A DNA stretch of 21,220 nt from an uncultured Clostridium sp. (GTDB lineage: Bacteria; Bacillota; Clostridia; TANB77; CAG-508): NCBI GenBank assembly GCA_902492105.1, contig CABUKD010000032.1:1-21220 (forward strand), written 5' to 3'. Position numbers and translations under genes: made by a program. The notes beneath the pieces were generated by a model, which did not search any database, was not told the DNA's origin, and worked only from the letters and a program-made list of their open reading frames with translations. Of this stretch, positions 1 through 7,841 are shown piece after piece; position 1 is the stretch's first letter; each line of letters begins with the position of its first letter.

Positions 1-61
1 TTTTAATATCAAAGGTTATCAGTCTTTTACTCTTTCATAACTGTCAAATTTGGGAGTATAT

Positions 62-91
62 ATATTAACATATTTTTACTATTCTTGTCAA
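62..91 (-). promoter_or_regulatory. Leftward sigma-A-type promoter leaving the window
   Basis: On the minus strand a perfect TTGACA (86-91) is followed, after 18 bases, by TAATAT (62-67) with an extended TG motif one base upstream. Transcription would start near position 55 and run out of the left edge. It lies beyond the parB stop and beyond the hairpin at 105-127, so it probably serves the next gene to the left, which is not visible. Confidence 0.6.
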
Positions 92-104
92 TAGAAATTT
101 TTAC

Positions 105-127
105 AAATTTAGGTTTACCTTAAATTT
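105..127 (-). terminator. Hairpin behind parB, possible parAB terminator
   Basis: AAATTTAGG (105-113) pairs with CCTTAAATTT (118-127) with one bulged base and a 4-base loop. It sits 18 bp past the parB stop and before the next leftward promoter, which fits an operon end. No clear U-tract follows on the minus strand, so this is weak. Confidence 0.35.
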
Positions 128-144
128 CTTAAATCTCCCTAAAT

Positions 145-1008
145 TTATTTGATTAAATTTAATATTCTTTCTAATTCATCATTTGTAGAATATTGAATAA
201 TAATTTTTCCACTTCTTTTTCCTGCATTCAATTTTACTTTTGTTCCAAAAAAGCTTTGAAAGGTATCTTCTATATCTCTACAAATGGCTTCTCTACGTTC
301 TTCGTATTTTTTAGAAACTTTCTTTTTATCTTGCACTTTTTTCTCTATATCTCTAACAGTTTCTCCTTTTTCAATAATACGAAGTGCTGCATCATATTGT
401 TTATCTGGATCGTCAAAACATAATAAAGATCTACAATGTCCTTCATTTAGTTTTCCTTCTAACGCAAGCTGTATAACTCTTTCGTCTAAATTTAAAATTC
501 TTAATGTATTTGTTACTGTACTTCTATTTAATCCTACTGTATCTGCTAATTCTTGTTGTGTCATTCCATATTCATCTAATAATTGTCTAAATCCTCTTGC
601 TTTATCTATTGGATTTAAATCCTCTCTTTGTATATTTTCAATTAGTGCTATTTCTTTGTTTTTACGTTCATCTGACTCTCTTACAATACATGGCATTTCC
701 TTAAGTCCTGCTTTTTTAGCTGCTCTCCATCTTCTTTCTCCTGCAATAATTTCATAATATCCTTCTCTTTTAGTTACAATAATAGGTTGAATAATGCCAT
801 ATTTTTCAATTGATTTTGCAAGCTCTTCAATAGATTCTTGTGGAAATGTTCTTCTTGGCTGATTTTTATTTGGCTCTATTTCTATTACTTTAATGCTTTG
901 TACAATTTCTTCTCCATTTTTTAATTTTTTTTCTTCCTCTTTTGTTAATTGATTTTCTTGAAATAAGGCTTCTAGTCCCTTTCCTAAACCTGTTTTTTTC
1001 ATTGCCAT
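145..1008 (-). CDS. parB: Chromosome partitioning protein ParB/Spo0J
   Basis: This is a ParB-family CTP-dependent DNA clamp of 287 aa. The family loads at parS sites near the origin, recruits condensin and works with ParA in chromosome segregation. What is seen: a lysine-rich N-terminus with the GLGKGLEALF start typical of the family, the NKNQPRR stretch (48-53), GERRWRA (90-96) and ENIQREDLNP (124-133), which form the CTP-binding domain, then a helix-turn-helix at about 149-172 (MTQQELADTVGLNRSTV). A dimerisation tail follows at about 240-287. Start: AAGGAG lies 10 bases upstream of ATG at 1008; an in-frame ATG two codons later is also possible. The gene lies 124 bp behind parA on the same strand, so the two are probably co-transcribed. 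Confidence 0.96.
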   Translation of the reverse strand: MAMKKTGLGKGLEALFQENQLTKEEEKKLKNGEEIVQSIKVIEIEPNKNQPRRTFPQESIEELAKSIEKYGIIQPIIVTKREGYYEIIAGERRWRAAKKAGLKEMPCIVRESDERKNKEIALIENIQREDLNPIDKARGFRQLLDEYGMTQQELADTVGLNRSTVTNTLRILNLDERVIQLALEGKLNEGHCRSLLCFDDPDKQYDAALRIIEKGETVRDIEKKVQDKKKVSKKYEERREAICRDIEDTFQSFFGTKVKLNAGKRSGKIIIQYSTNDELERILNLIK

Positions 1009-1132
1009 TGCTTTTTTTCTCCTTTCTCAATTATTTTGCTCTTTTTCTATTTATCTGTTTAAAATTCTATATTTTTTCTTTTACTCTTTTTATTCATTAT
1101 TTTGTGCTAATTCATCATTTTATCATATATTT

Positions 1133-1927
1133 CTAAGATGCTGCATGCTTTCCTTTGGCTTCAGATTCATTATTTTTAATAAATTCTTTTACAAATTTAT
1201 CATAGCTTTTTGCACCTTTTGATCTTGGATCATATACAGAAATAGGCATTCCATAGCTTGGTGCTTCACTTAATTTTACATTTCTTGGAATTACAGTTTT
1301 ATATACTTTATTTTCAAAATATTTATTTACTTCCTTTACTACTTGATTAGATAGGTTTGTCCTAATATCATACATAGTTAATAAAGCTCCTTCTATTTCT
1401 AGTTCTTTATTAAGGTGCTTCTTTACCAAATTTACGGTGTTTAATAATTGTCCTAAGCCTTCTAATGCATAATATTCACACTGTACAGGAATTAATACAC
1501 TATTAGATGCAGTAAAAGAATTTAAAGTAATTAGGCCCAAAGATGGTGGACAATCAATAATAATATAGTCATAGTCTTCTTTTATTTGGTCTAATTTTTC
1601 CTTCATTCTATATTCTCGTGACATCATGGAAACAAGCTCTACTTCAGCTCCTGCTAAGTTTATATTAGATGGGCAAATCCATAGATTCTTTATTTCTGTT
1701 TTTTGAATTGTATCTTTTGGTTCTACTTCATCATTGATAATTAAGTCATAAACAGAATATTCTACATCCTTTTCCATTCCCACACCACTAGTTGCATTTC
1801 CCTGTGGATCTGCATCTATTAGCAATACTTTTTTTCCTCTTTTTGCTAGTAAAGTACTTAAATTAATTGCTGTAGTAGTTTTTCCTACGCCACCTTTTTG
1901 ATTTGCAATTGATATTACTTTTCCCAA
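1133..1927 (-). CDS. parA: Chromosome partitioning ATPase ParA/Soj (TTG start)
   Basis: This is a ParA/MinD-family ATPase of 264 aa, the partner of ParB. It binds DNA non-specifically as an ATP dimer; in Bacillota, Soj also acts on DnaA. The deviant Walker A KGGVGKTT (11-18, signature Lys 11) is intact, DADPQGN lies at 38-44 and the Walker B region is YIIIDCPPSLG (121-131). Length is normal for chromosomal Soj. The start codon is TTG at 1927: an AGGAGG box sits 8 bases upstream, the family N-terminus (GKVISIANQKGG) begins directly after it, and there is no ATG nearby. It is the first gene of the parAB pair. Upstream lie 34-bp-type palindromic repeats and no clear promoter could be fixed. Confidence 0.97.
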   Translation of the reverse strand: MGKVISIANQKGGVGKTTTAINLSTLLAKRGKKVLLIDADPQGNATSGVGMEKDVEYSVYDLIINDEVEPKDTIQKTEIKNLWICPSNINLAGAEVELVSMMSREYRMKEKLDQIKEDYDYIIIDCPPSLGLITLNSFTASNSVLIPVQCEYYALEGLGQLLNTVNLVKKHLNKELEIEGALLTMYDIRTNLSNQVVKEVNKYFENKVYKTVIPRNVKLSEAPSYGMPISVYDPRSKGAKSYDKFVKEFIKNNESEAKGKHAAS

Positions 1928-1961
1928 AATAACTGCCTCCTATTCTGTTTTATGTTAACCT

Positions 1962-2019
1962 TTTTCAACCAATAGGGACGTTCCTTTTTGGCTGATTTTC
2001 AACCACCTGGGACACTCCT
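1962..2019. repeat. 34-bp-period palindromic repeat, array A (about 1.5 units)
   Basis: GGGACGTTCC starts at 1975 and GGGACACTCC at 2009, exactly 34 bp apart. Between them is the imperfect palindrome TGGCTGATTTTCAACCA. Read on the minus strand, the flanks match arrays B and C (GTCCC then a TGGTTGA core then GCCAAAAAGGA), so this copy is inverted relative to them. It sits in the leader region of parA. Confidence 0.75.
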
Positions 2020-2136
2020 ATCATTCTTTATAATATAGAAAATTTCAAAAATTTTACTAGATAATATGTTTAAATAGCTTCACTGTACATATTTAAGAAT
2101 AAAAGTGTACTTATTGAATCTTCTTTTTTCCTTTTA

Positions 2137-2196
2137 AAGACTGTCCCTATTGGCTGATTTTCAGCCAATAAAGAACGTCCCCAATGGTTGATTTTT
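2137..2196. repeat. 34-bp-period palindromic repeat, array B (about 1.5 units)
   Basis: GACTGTCCC (from 2139) and GAACGTCCCC (from 2173) lie 34 bp apart. They flank TTGGCTGATTTTCAGCCAA, a perfect 8-bp stem with a 3-base loop. The end is TGGTTGATTTT. It lies just beyond the rsmG terminator, in the rsmG-parA gap, in the same orientation as array C. Confidence 0.8.
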
Positions 2197-2247
2197 TCAT
2201 AATTTCATACTATATATGATATATAAATAATGAAAATATGTCAATGA

Positions 2248-2296
2248 AAAATAGCAAAATAAATGAAAAAATTTTTTCTAATTATTTTGCTATTTT
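2248..2296 (-). terminator. Terminator hairpin of rsmG
   Basis: AAAATAGCAAAATAA (2248-2262) and its exact complement (2282-2296) form a 15-bp stem. The loop contains a second small palindrome, six A then six T between G and C. On the minus strand a run of U follows. It lies 24 bp past the rsmG stop. The stem is symmetrical enough to work on both strands. Confidence 0.75.
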
Positions 2297-2320
2297 CTTT
2301 TCTTATTAAAATATTTTTTA

Positions 2321-3043
2321 TCAATGAATTGGTTCTTTTGTTGGAGTTCCTGGCTTTCTAGGATATTTTATAGGAGTTTGCCTTACTTTTTGTATTACTA
2401 TAATTTTTCGTTTTACATCACTTTCTGGAAGAATGATTTCATCTACTCTTTCTAATTTTCCGCCTAATAGTTCTATTGCCTGTTTAGCCTCTTTTAATTC
2501 TTCTTCTATTTCTTGTGACTTCATGCAAATGCATCTTCCCCCTACTTTTACAAAAGGTAACATGTATTCTAATAATATATTTAATTTTGCCACTGCTCTA
2601 GAAGTTACTAAATCATAATGTTCTCTGTGTTCTTTTTCTTTTCCTAGTTCTTCAGCTCTACCATGAATTGCCTGTACTCCAGTTAATGCAATGTTTTGAA
2701 TTACTTCTTGCAAGAAAATAATCCTCTTGTTTAAAGAATCCATTAATACAAAATCTTTGCTATTTTCTAAAATAGCTAATGGAATTCCAGGGAAACCTGC
2801 TCCTGTACCAATATCTAGTATAGACTGTGCATTTTTTAAATAAGGTGCAATTGTAATGCTATCTATAAAATGCTTTAATATAATTTCTTTAGGATCTGTA
2901 ATAGCTGTTAAATTTATCTTTTCGTTCCATTCTAATAATAAATTCATATATAAGTAAAATTGTTCTAATTGCTGGTTAGAAAGCTCTATTTGCATTTTTT
3001 TAGCTTTTTTTTCTAATTCTTGCATCCATTCTTTTTTTTCCAT
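2321..3043 (-). CDS. rsmG: 16S rRNA (guanine-N7) methyltransferase RsmG (GidB)
   Basis: This enzyme methylates the N7 of a guanine in the 530 loop of 16S rRNA using S-adenosylmethionine; in other bacteria its loss gives low-level streptomycin resistance. The 240-aa protein shows the family order: a helical N-terminus, NLTAI (44-48), HFIDS (58-62), and the SAM-binding loop DIGTGAGFPGIPLAI (77-91). The middle carries the SRAVAKL segment. The C-terminal YPRKPGTP tail is typical of Firmicute RsmG. The ATG at 3043 has AAAGGA 6 bases upstream. It follows mnmG by 165 bp on the same strand, the usual neighbour pair, and is closed by the hairpin at 2248-2296. Confidence 0.97.
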   Translation of the reverse strand: MEKKEWMQELEKKAKKMQIELSNQQLEQFYLYMNLLLEWNEKINLTAITDPKEIILKHFIDSITIAPYLKNAQSILDIGTGAGFPGIPLAILENSKDFVLMDSLNKRIIFLQEVIQNIALTGVQAIHGRAEELGKEKEHREHYDLVTSRAVAKLNILLEYMLPFVKVGGRCICMKSQEIEEELKEAKQAIELLGGKLERVDEIILPESDVKRKIIVIQKVRQTPIKYPRKPGTPTKEPIH

Positions 3044-3208
3044 ATTTCATTCCTTTCTTTTTTACTTTCTTTTCAAATATACATTTTATTTAGACTTTTT
3101 CTTATTTTTCCATCTTTTCAATTTATTTTACTCATTTTTTAATGAATTTTTCCAATTATTTCATTATATATAAAAAAATAAATAATGAAAATGAATGATT
3201 TCTTTATT

Positions 3209-5101
3209 TTAATTTAAATTTTCGGTTTTTTGTCTTTTTTGTTCTAAATAGATTAATAAAACAGAAATATCTGCCGGGGAAACTCCGGAAATTCTAGATG
3301 CTTGTCCCACAGAATTTGGTTTTATTTTATTTAACTTTTGTCTAGCTTCTAGCCTTAATCCCTTTATTTGAGCATAATCTATATTTTGTGGAAGTATTTT
3401 TTGCTCCAATTTTTTAAATTTTTCTACTTGTTGTTCCTGTAATTTAATATATCCTTTATATTTTACTTGTATTTCTACTTCTTTCGTTACTTCTTCTGGT
3501 AATTCTGGACGTTCTTCATCTATAGGTGCTAAAATTTCATAATTCAATTCTGTTCTTCTTAATAATTCTGCTAATTTAACACCTGTTGTTAGTGGAGAAG
3601 ACTGGTATTTTGCTAACAATTCATTCACTTGTGCTAATGGCCTAATTGTCGTTGTTTCTAGTCTTTCTACTTCTTGTTCGATTTGTAATTTTTTCTTTAA
3701 AAATTTTTGATAACGTTCTTCCGAAATAAGACCTACCTGATGTCCAATTTCTGTTAAACGTAAATCTGCATTATCTTGTCTTAATAATAGCCTATATTCA
3801 GCTCTAGAAGTCATCATTCTATATGGTTCATTTGTGCCTTTTGTTACAATATCATCAATTAATACGCCAATATAGGCTTGAGATCTATCTAATATAACAG
3901 GTTCTTTTCCTTTTGCTTTTTGTGCTACATTAATTCCTGCCATTATTCCTTGTGCTGCTGCCTCTTCATAGCCAGATGTTCCGTTAATTTGCCCTGCAAA
4001 AAACATTCCTTGGATTGTTTTATGCTCTAAGGATAATTTTAATTCAGATGGATCAATACAATCATATTCTATGGCATAAGCAGGTCTTGTAAATTCCACA
4101 TGTTCTAAACCTGCAATGGTACGATACATAGCAATTTGCACATCTTCTGGAAGTGAAGAACTCATTCCTTGTACATACATTTCTTCCGTATCTCTGCCTA
4201 CTGGCTCAATAAAAATCTGATGTCTTTCTTTATCTGCAAAGCGAACTACTTTATCTTCAATAGAAGGACAATATCTTGGTCCAGTTCCCTTAATTTCACC
4301 TGCATAAAGTGGTGAACGGTGTAAATTTTTTCGGATAATTTCATGTGTTTTTTCGTTTGTATAGGTTAAATAGCATGGTAGTTGTTCTTCTTTATTAGTT
4401 AGTTTATCCTCAAAAGAAAATGGAATTGGATTAGCATCTCCATCTTGTCTTTCCATTTTTGAAAAATCAATAGATTTTCTATTTACCCTTGCTGGGGTTC
4501 CTGTTTTAAATCTTTCCAAATGAATTCCTAAATTTGTTAAAACATTAGATAATTGATTTGCCGGAAATACACCATCTGGTCCACTTTCATAGGAAACTTC
4601 TCCTATATAAATTTTTCCTTTTAAATAGGTTCCTGTCGCTAAAATAACATGGTCTACATGATAAATGGCACCAATATTGGTTTCTACCCATTTCACTTTT
4701 CCATCTTCTACTCCTATATCTACAATTTCTGCTTGTTTTAAATAAAGGTTTTCTTGTTTTTCTAGAGTATGTTTCATTTCCATTTGATATCTTTTTCTAT
4801 CTGCTTGTGCTCTTAGAGAATATACTGCCGGTCCTTTTGAAGTATTTAACATTCTTAATTGTGTATAGGTTTTGTCTATATTTTTTCCCATTTCTCCACC
4901 CAAACAGTCTATTTCCATTACTAAATGCCCTTTAGAACTTCCTCCAATATGTGGATTACATGGCATATTTGCTACAGCTTCTAGGCTAATAGAAAAGAGT
5001 AATGTTTTAAGTCCTAATCTTGCTGTAGCTAAAGCTGCTTCACATCCTGCATGTCCTGCTCCAATTACTGCTACATCATATTTTCCTGCATCATATTTCA
5101 T
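3209..5101 (-). CDS. mnmG: tRNA uridine-34 carboxymethylaminomethyl enzyme, subunit MnmG (GidA)
   Basis: This is the FAD-binding subunit of the MnmE-MnmG complex, which places (carboxymethyl)aminomethyl groups on C5 of wobble uridine 34 in several tRNAs. The 630-aa length is normal. The N-terminal dinucleotide fold is clear (VIGAGHAGCE, 12-21), followed by the family signatures PCNPHIGGSSKGH (about 48-60) and GTGPRYCPSIEDKV in the middle. The C-terminal helical domain ends near SGVSPADISVLL. The ATG at 5101 has no good Shine-Dalgarno close by: the only purine-rich stretch (AGAGAGGGGG) lies about 35 bases upstream and a small GGGTT/AACCC hairpin sits in between. mnmE lies upstream on the same strand, 288 bp away, so mnmG probably has its own promoter. 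Confidence 0.98.
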   Translation of the reverse strand: MKYDAGKYDVAVIGAGHAGCEAALATARLGLKTLLFSISLEAVANMPCNPHIGGSSKGHLVMEIDCLGGEMGKNIDKTYTQLRMLNTSKGPAVYSLRAQADRKRYQMEMKHTLEKQENLYLKQAEIVDIGVEDGKVKWVETNIGAIYHVDHVILATGTYLKGKIYIGEVSYESGPDGVFPANQLSNVLTNLGIHLERFKTGTPARVNRKSIDFSKMERQDGDANPIPFSFEDKLTNKEEQLPCYLTYTNEKTHEIIRKNLHRSPLYAGEIKGTGPRYCPSIEDKVVRFADKERHQIFIEPVGRDTEEMYVQGMSSSLPEDVQIAMYRTIAGLEHVEFTRPAYAIEYDCIDPSELKLSLEHKTIQGMFFAGQINGTSGYEEAAAQGIMAGINVAQKAKGKEPVILDRSQAYIGVLIDDIVTKGTNEPYRMMTSRAEYRLLLRQDNADLRLTEIGHQVGLISEERYQKFLKKKLQIEQEVERLETTTIRPLAQVNELLAKYQSSPLTTGVKLAELLRRTELNYEILAPIDEERPELPEEVTKEVEIQVKYKGYIKLQEQQVEKFKKLEQKILPQNIDYAQIKGLRLEARQKLNKIKPNSVGQASRISGVSPADISVLLIYLEQKRQKTENLN

Positions 5102-5168
5102 TTTTGATTGGGTTTGCCAAAAAGGTAACCCTATCCCCCTCTCTTATTATTTATTTTTTACAGTTTAG

Positions 5169-5194
5169 TATGAAACAAAAATTATTGTTTCATA
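5169..5194. repeat. Perfect inverted repeat in the mnmE-mnmG gap
   Basis: TATGAAACAA (5169-5178) and TTGTTTCATA (5185-5194) form a perfect 10-bp stem with a 6-base AT loop. No U-run follows on either strand, so it does not look like a simple terminator. It lies in the mnmG leader region and may be a protein-binding operator or an RNA hairpin. Confidence 0.55.
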
Positions 5195-5207
5195 TAACTT
5201 TTTGTCA

Positions 5208-5224
5208 TGTCGAAATTTGTCGAA
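5208..5224 (+). promoter_or_regulatory. Tandem Spo0A-like boxes upstream of mnmG
   Basis: Two perfect TGTCGAA heptamers start at 5208 and 5218, 10 bp apart. TGTCGAA is the core of the Spo0A box (0A box), and one helical turn is the spacing at which a Spo0A dimer binds in tandem. A near-identical pair is found at 16743-16759. The binding itself is inferred. Confidence 0.55.
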
Positions 5225-5389
5225 CGCATTTTGTTCGGTTGTTTGAATATCAAATATCATTTTTTTGTCATTTTGTTACTGTTCAATGTTCGTGTTTCAC
5301 ACGCGCAAACTATATTGAAATTGCATGTTTCACGGATTATTTTTACTATAATTTATAGGTTAAATTTTACGTTGTGTGACTTTTTGTTG

Positions 5390-6769
5390 CTATTTTCCTA
5401 GGCAAAATTTTGAAAAAATTTCATTAATAATATCTTCAGAAACATTCTCTCCTGTGATACTACTTAATTCTTCTAAAATTTGTTTTACTGGTACTGAAAC
5501 AATATCAATTGGAAGATTTTGTTCCACTGTATTTTTTGCCTCATTGACATAATTAATTGCTTTTCTGATATGTTCTTTGTGTCTCACATTCGTAATTAAG
5601 TTACCATCATTTAATTCTATTTCTTTTAATTCAAACATTTTTAATATTTGCTCATATAAAGCTTCTAATCCTTGTTTCGTTTTCGCTGAAATCTTAAGGA
5701 TTGGTTTATTGAGTTCTTTTATTTCTTTTACTTGTTCTAAATGTTCATCCTTTTCATCTATTTTATTTAGTAAAATAATGGCCTTTTTATTTTTTAATAA
5801 GTCTAAAATAGCTAGATCTTCTTTTTCTAAAGGTTTTGTATTATCAAAAATTGCAATAATCAAATCTGCTTCTTCTGATAATTGTATTGCTTTGTTAACT
5901 CCTATTTTTTCAATTTCATCTTCTGCATTACGAATTCCAGCAGTATCTATTAATTTTAAAGGAATTCCATGTAAATTCACCATTTCTTCTATGGTATCTC
6001 TAGTAGTTCCTTCTATTTTACTTACAATCGCTCTTTCTTCATTTAAAATAGCATTAAGAAGCGAAGATTTTCCTGCATTTGGCTTTCCTATAATAACCGT
6101 TTTAATTCCTTCTTTTAATAATTTTCCTGTTGCAAAACTTTTTTGTAATGCTTCTAGTTTTATTTTTACTTCATGCAATGTTTTTAACATATTTGCATTA
6201 GTAACCTCTTCTAAATCATATTCTGGGTAATCTATATTGGCTTCGATATCTGCCATCATGCTTAACAAATCTTTTCTTATTTCTTGAATTTTTTGAGACA
6301 ACCCTCCCTCTAATTGGTGGAAAGAAATTTTAGCTTCCTGTGTTGTTTTAGCATTAATTAAATCTATAATGCCTTCTGCTTGTGACAAATCTATTCTTCC
6401 ATTTAAAAACGCTCTTTTCGTAAACTCCCCAGGTTCAGCTAATTCTGCCCCTGCAATCAAGCATTGTTCTAATATTTTTTGTTCTACTACAATACCACCA
6501 TGACAATTAATTTCACACATATTTTCTGTTGTATAACTTTTAGGTTCTTTAAAAAAGGAAACTAATACTTCATCTATTTTTTCTTTTGTTTGATAATCTA
6601 TTACATAACCATATTTCATACTATATCCAGGAATATCTTCTATTTTTTGCTTTTGTTTTGGTATAAATATTTTTTCTAATATGGTAAAGCAATTTTTTCC
6701 ACTCATTCTAACAATTCCAATTCCTCCATTTGTTGGAGCTGTTGAAATTGCAGCAATTGTAGTACTCAT
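5390..6769 (-). CDS. mnmE: tRNA modification GTPase MnmE (TrmE)
   Basis: This is the GTPase subunit of the MnmE-MnmG complex for wobble uridine 34 modification. In order, the 459-aa protein has the N-terminal tetrahydrofolate-binding domain (IAAISTAPTNGGIGIVRMSG, 5-24), a helical domain, and an inserted Ras-like G domain: G1 GKPNAGKS (228-235), G2 TTRDT (255-259), G3 DTAG (275-278), G4 NKID (335-338). It ends with the family hallmark FCLGK (455-459), whose cysteine is conserved. The ATG at 6769 has AAAGGAG 10 bases upstream. It is separated from khpB by a strong terminator and repeat array C, so it has its own promoter somewhere in 6770-6925, which I could not place with confidence. Confidence 0.98.
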   Translation of the reverse strand: MSTTIAAISTAPTNGGIGIVRMSGKNCFTILEKIFIPKQKQKIEDIPGYSMKYGYVIDYQTKEKIDEVLVSFFKEPKSYTTENMCEINCHGGIVVEQKILEQCLIAGAELAEPGEFTKRAFLNGRIDLSQAEGIIDLINAKTTQEAKISFHQLEGGLSQKIQEIRKDLLSMMADIEANIDYPEYDLEEVTNANMLKTLHEVKIKLEALQKSFATGKLLKEGIKTVIIGKPNAGKSSLLNAILNEERAIVSKIEGTTRDTIEEMVNLHGIPLKLIDTAGIRNAEDEIEKIGVNKAIQLSEEADLIIAIFDNTKPLEKEDLAILDLLKNKKAIILLNKIDEKDEHLEQVKEIKELNKPILKISAKTKQGLEALYEQILKMFELKEIELNDGNLITNVRHKEHIRKAINYVNEAKNTVEQNLPIDIVSVPVKQILEELSSITGENVSEDIINEIFSKFCLGK

Positions 6770-6924
6770 TTTTTTCTTCTCCTTTCTCTCTTTTTCAATT
6801 TATTTATAACTTTTTTACTATGCTTTATTTGTTTATATCTATTTTCTGTCCAAACTTTTTTAAAACAATTTTCTATATTTTATAAAAATTGTTGGTTTTC
6901 TATCATATTTTTTATTTTAATTAC

Positions 6925-7016
6925 AAGGACTGTCCCAAGTGGCTGATTTTTGACCAAAAAGGACCGTCCCTAATGGTCGATTTTCAGCCAAAAAGGACCG
7001 TCCCCAATGGCTGATT
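6925..7016. repeat. 34-bp-period palindromic repeat, array C (about 2.6 units)
   Basis: GGACTGTCCC, GGACCGTCCC and GGACCGTCCCC start at 6927, 6961 and 6995, each exactly 34 bp apart. Every GGACNGTCC is itself a palindrome, and between them lie TGGCTGATTTTTGACCA and TGGTCGATTTTCAGCCA, also palindromic. The array sits between the khpB terminator and the mnmE leader. There are no unique spacers, so it is not a CRISPR array. Confidence 0.85.
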
Positions 7017-7070
7017 AAAAAAGTCAAAGTTAGAAATAGTTTTTTAAAACTAAAATCCGAACTTTGACTT
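7017..7070 (-). terminator. Rho-independent terminator of the rpmH-khpB operon
   Basis: AAGTCAAAGTT (7021-7031) pairs with AACTTTGACTT (7060-7070), an 11-bp stem. The loop holds an inner TAGTTTT/AAAACTA hairpin. On the minus strand the stem is followed by six U (A-run 7017-7022). It begins 9 bp past the khpB stop. Confidence 0.88.
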
Positions 7071-7079
7071 CCGATTTTC

Positions 7080-7841
7080 TTATTTTTTTGTTATAACAAC
7101 TTTTCTGTATGGCTCTTCTCCCACACTATATGTTTTTACTCTTTGACTATCTTGTAAGCGATTGTGAATAATTTTTCTTTCATAAGCAGACATTGGTTCT
7201 AATGTTACTTGTTTTCCATTTCTAATAACTGTTCTTGCTAATTTATCTGCTAATTCTTCTAATGCAATTTTTCTTTTTTCACGATAATTTTCAATGTCTA
7301 AAATAATACGCACTTTTCCTTCTATTTTTTTATTAGCAATAGAAGATAAAACTAGTTGCATTGCATTTAATGTTTCTCCTCTATAACCAATTAATCTACC
7401 TGCTTCTTCCCCATTTAATGTTACATAAATATATTCATCATCTGAAATAATTTTATATTCTATGTTAGAAGATATTTTTGTAATAAATTCATTTAAAAAA
7501 ATTTCTAAGTTTTCTTTTGCCATTTCTATTTCTTCTGGTTTTAAAACTATTTTTTCTGTGCGTTTTCTTTCTTCTACTTCATGTTCCTTTGTTTTTTCTT
7601 CTTGTGATGGTCTGTTTTGTTTTCTATGAAATTCATTTTCTGATTTCTTTTCTGGCATATTTTCTTTTAGTGTTAATTCTACTTTTACAACTCTTGGTGT
7701 TAAAATACTAAAAAAACTTCTTTTTTCTTCATTTTCTAATATTTTAATATCTACTTTATCTTTAGAAACATTTAATTGTTTTAATCCCTTTTCAATTGCT
7801 TCTGTAGATGTTTTTCCTTCTGAGATAATTGTTTTAGCCAT
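7080..7841 (-). CDS. khpB: RNA-binding protein KhpB (Jag, SpoIIIJ-associated)
   Basis: KhpB/Jag is a cytoplasmic RNA-binding protein linked to cell-shape and division control and, with KhpA, to post-transcriptional regulation. Its domains are seen in order: an N-terminal Jag_N domain (about 1-52, MAKTIISEGKTSTEAIEKGL), a charged low-complexity linker (about 58-105, rich in Glu, Lys and Arg), a KH domain with the GxxG loop GYRG (152-155), and a C-terminal R3H domain with R-K-I-I-H at 222-226. The 253-aa length is usual. The start has GAGGAGG just upstream inside the end of yidC, and the two genes overlap by 8 bp, so they are translationally coupled. It is the last gene before the terminator at 7017-7070. 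Confidence 0.96.
   Translation of the reverse strand: MAKTIISEGKTSTEAIEKGLKQLNVSKDKVDIKILENEEKRSFFSILTPRVVKVELTLKENMPEKKSENEFHRKQNRPSQEEKTKEHEVEERKRTEKIVLKPEEIEMAKENLEIFLNEFITKISSNIEYKIISDDEYIYVTLNGEEAGRLIGYRGETLNAMQLVLSSIANKKIEGKVRIILDIENYREKRKIALEELADKLARTVIRNGKQVTLEPMSAYERKIIHNRLQDSQRVKTYSVGEEPYRKVVITKK

Noticed and set aside
284..757. Open frame of 157 codons on the plus strand inside parB
   Set aside because: Shadow of parB; the composition is Ser/Leu-rich and no domain is recognisable.
3158..3190. Terminator between mnmG and rsmG from TTTCATTAT/ATAATGAAA
   Set aside because: The 9-bp stem is almost all A/T with a 14-base loop and no strong U-run; in this AT-rich DNA it can occur by chance.
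5293..5341. Full parS sites
   Set aside because: Only the left halves match; no complete 16-bp parS was found by eye in the window.
5577..6230. Long open frame of 217 codons on the plus strand inside mnmE
   Set aside because: It is the antisense shadow of mnmE, with a low-complexity Ser/Phe/Ile composition and no ribosome site; mnmE is unmistakable.
6925..7016. CRISPR-like array from three phased repeats
   Set aside because: The units follow each other without unique spacers, contain nested palindromes and lie in three intergenic places; no cas genes are present.
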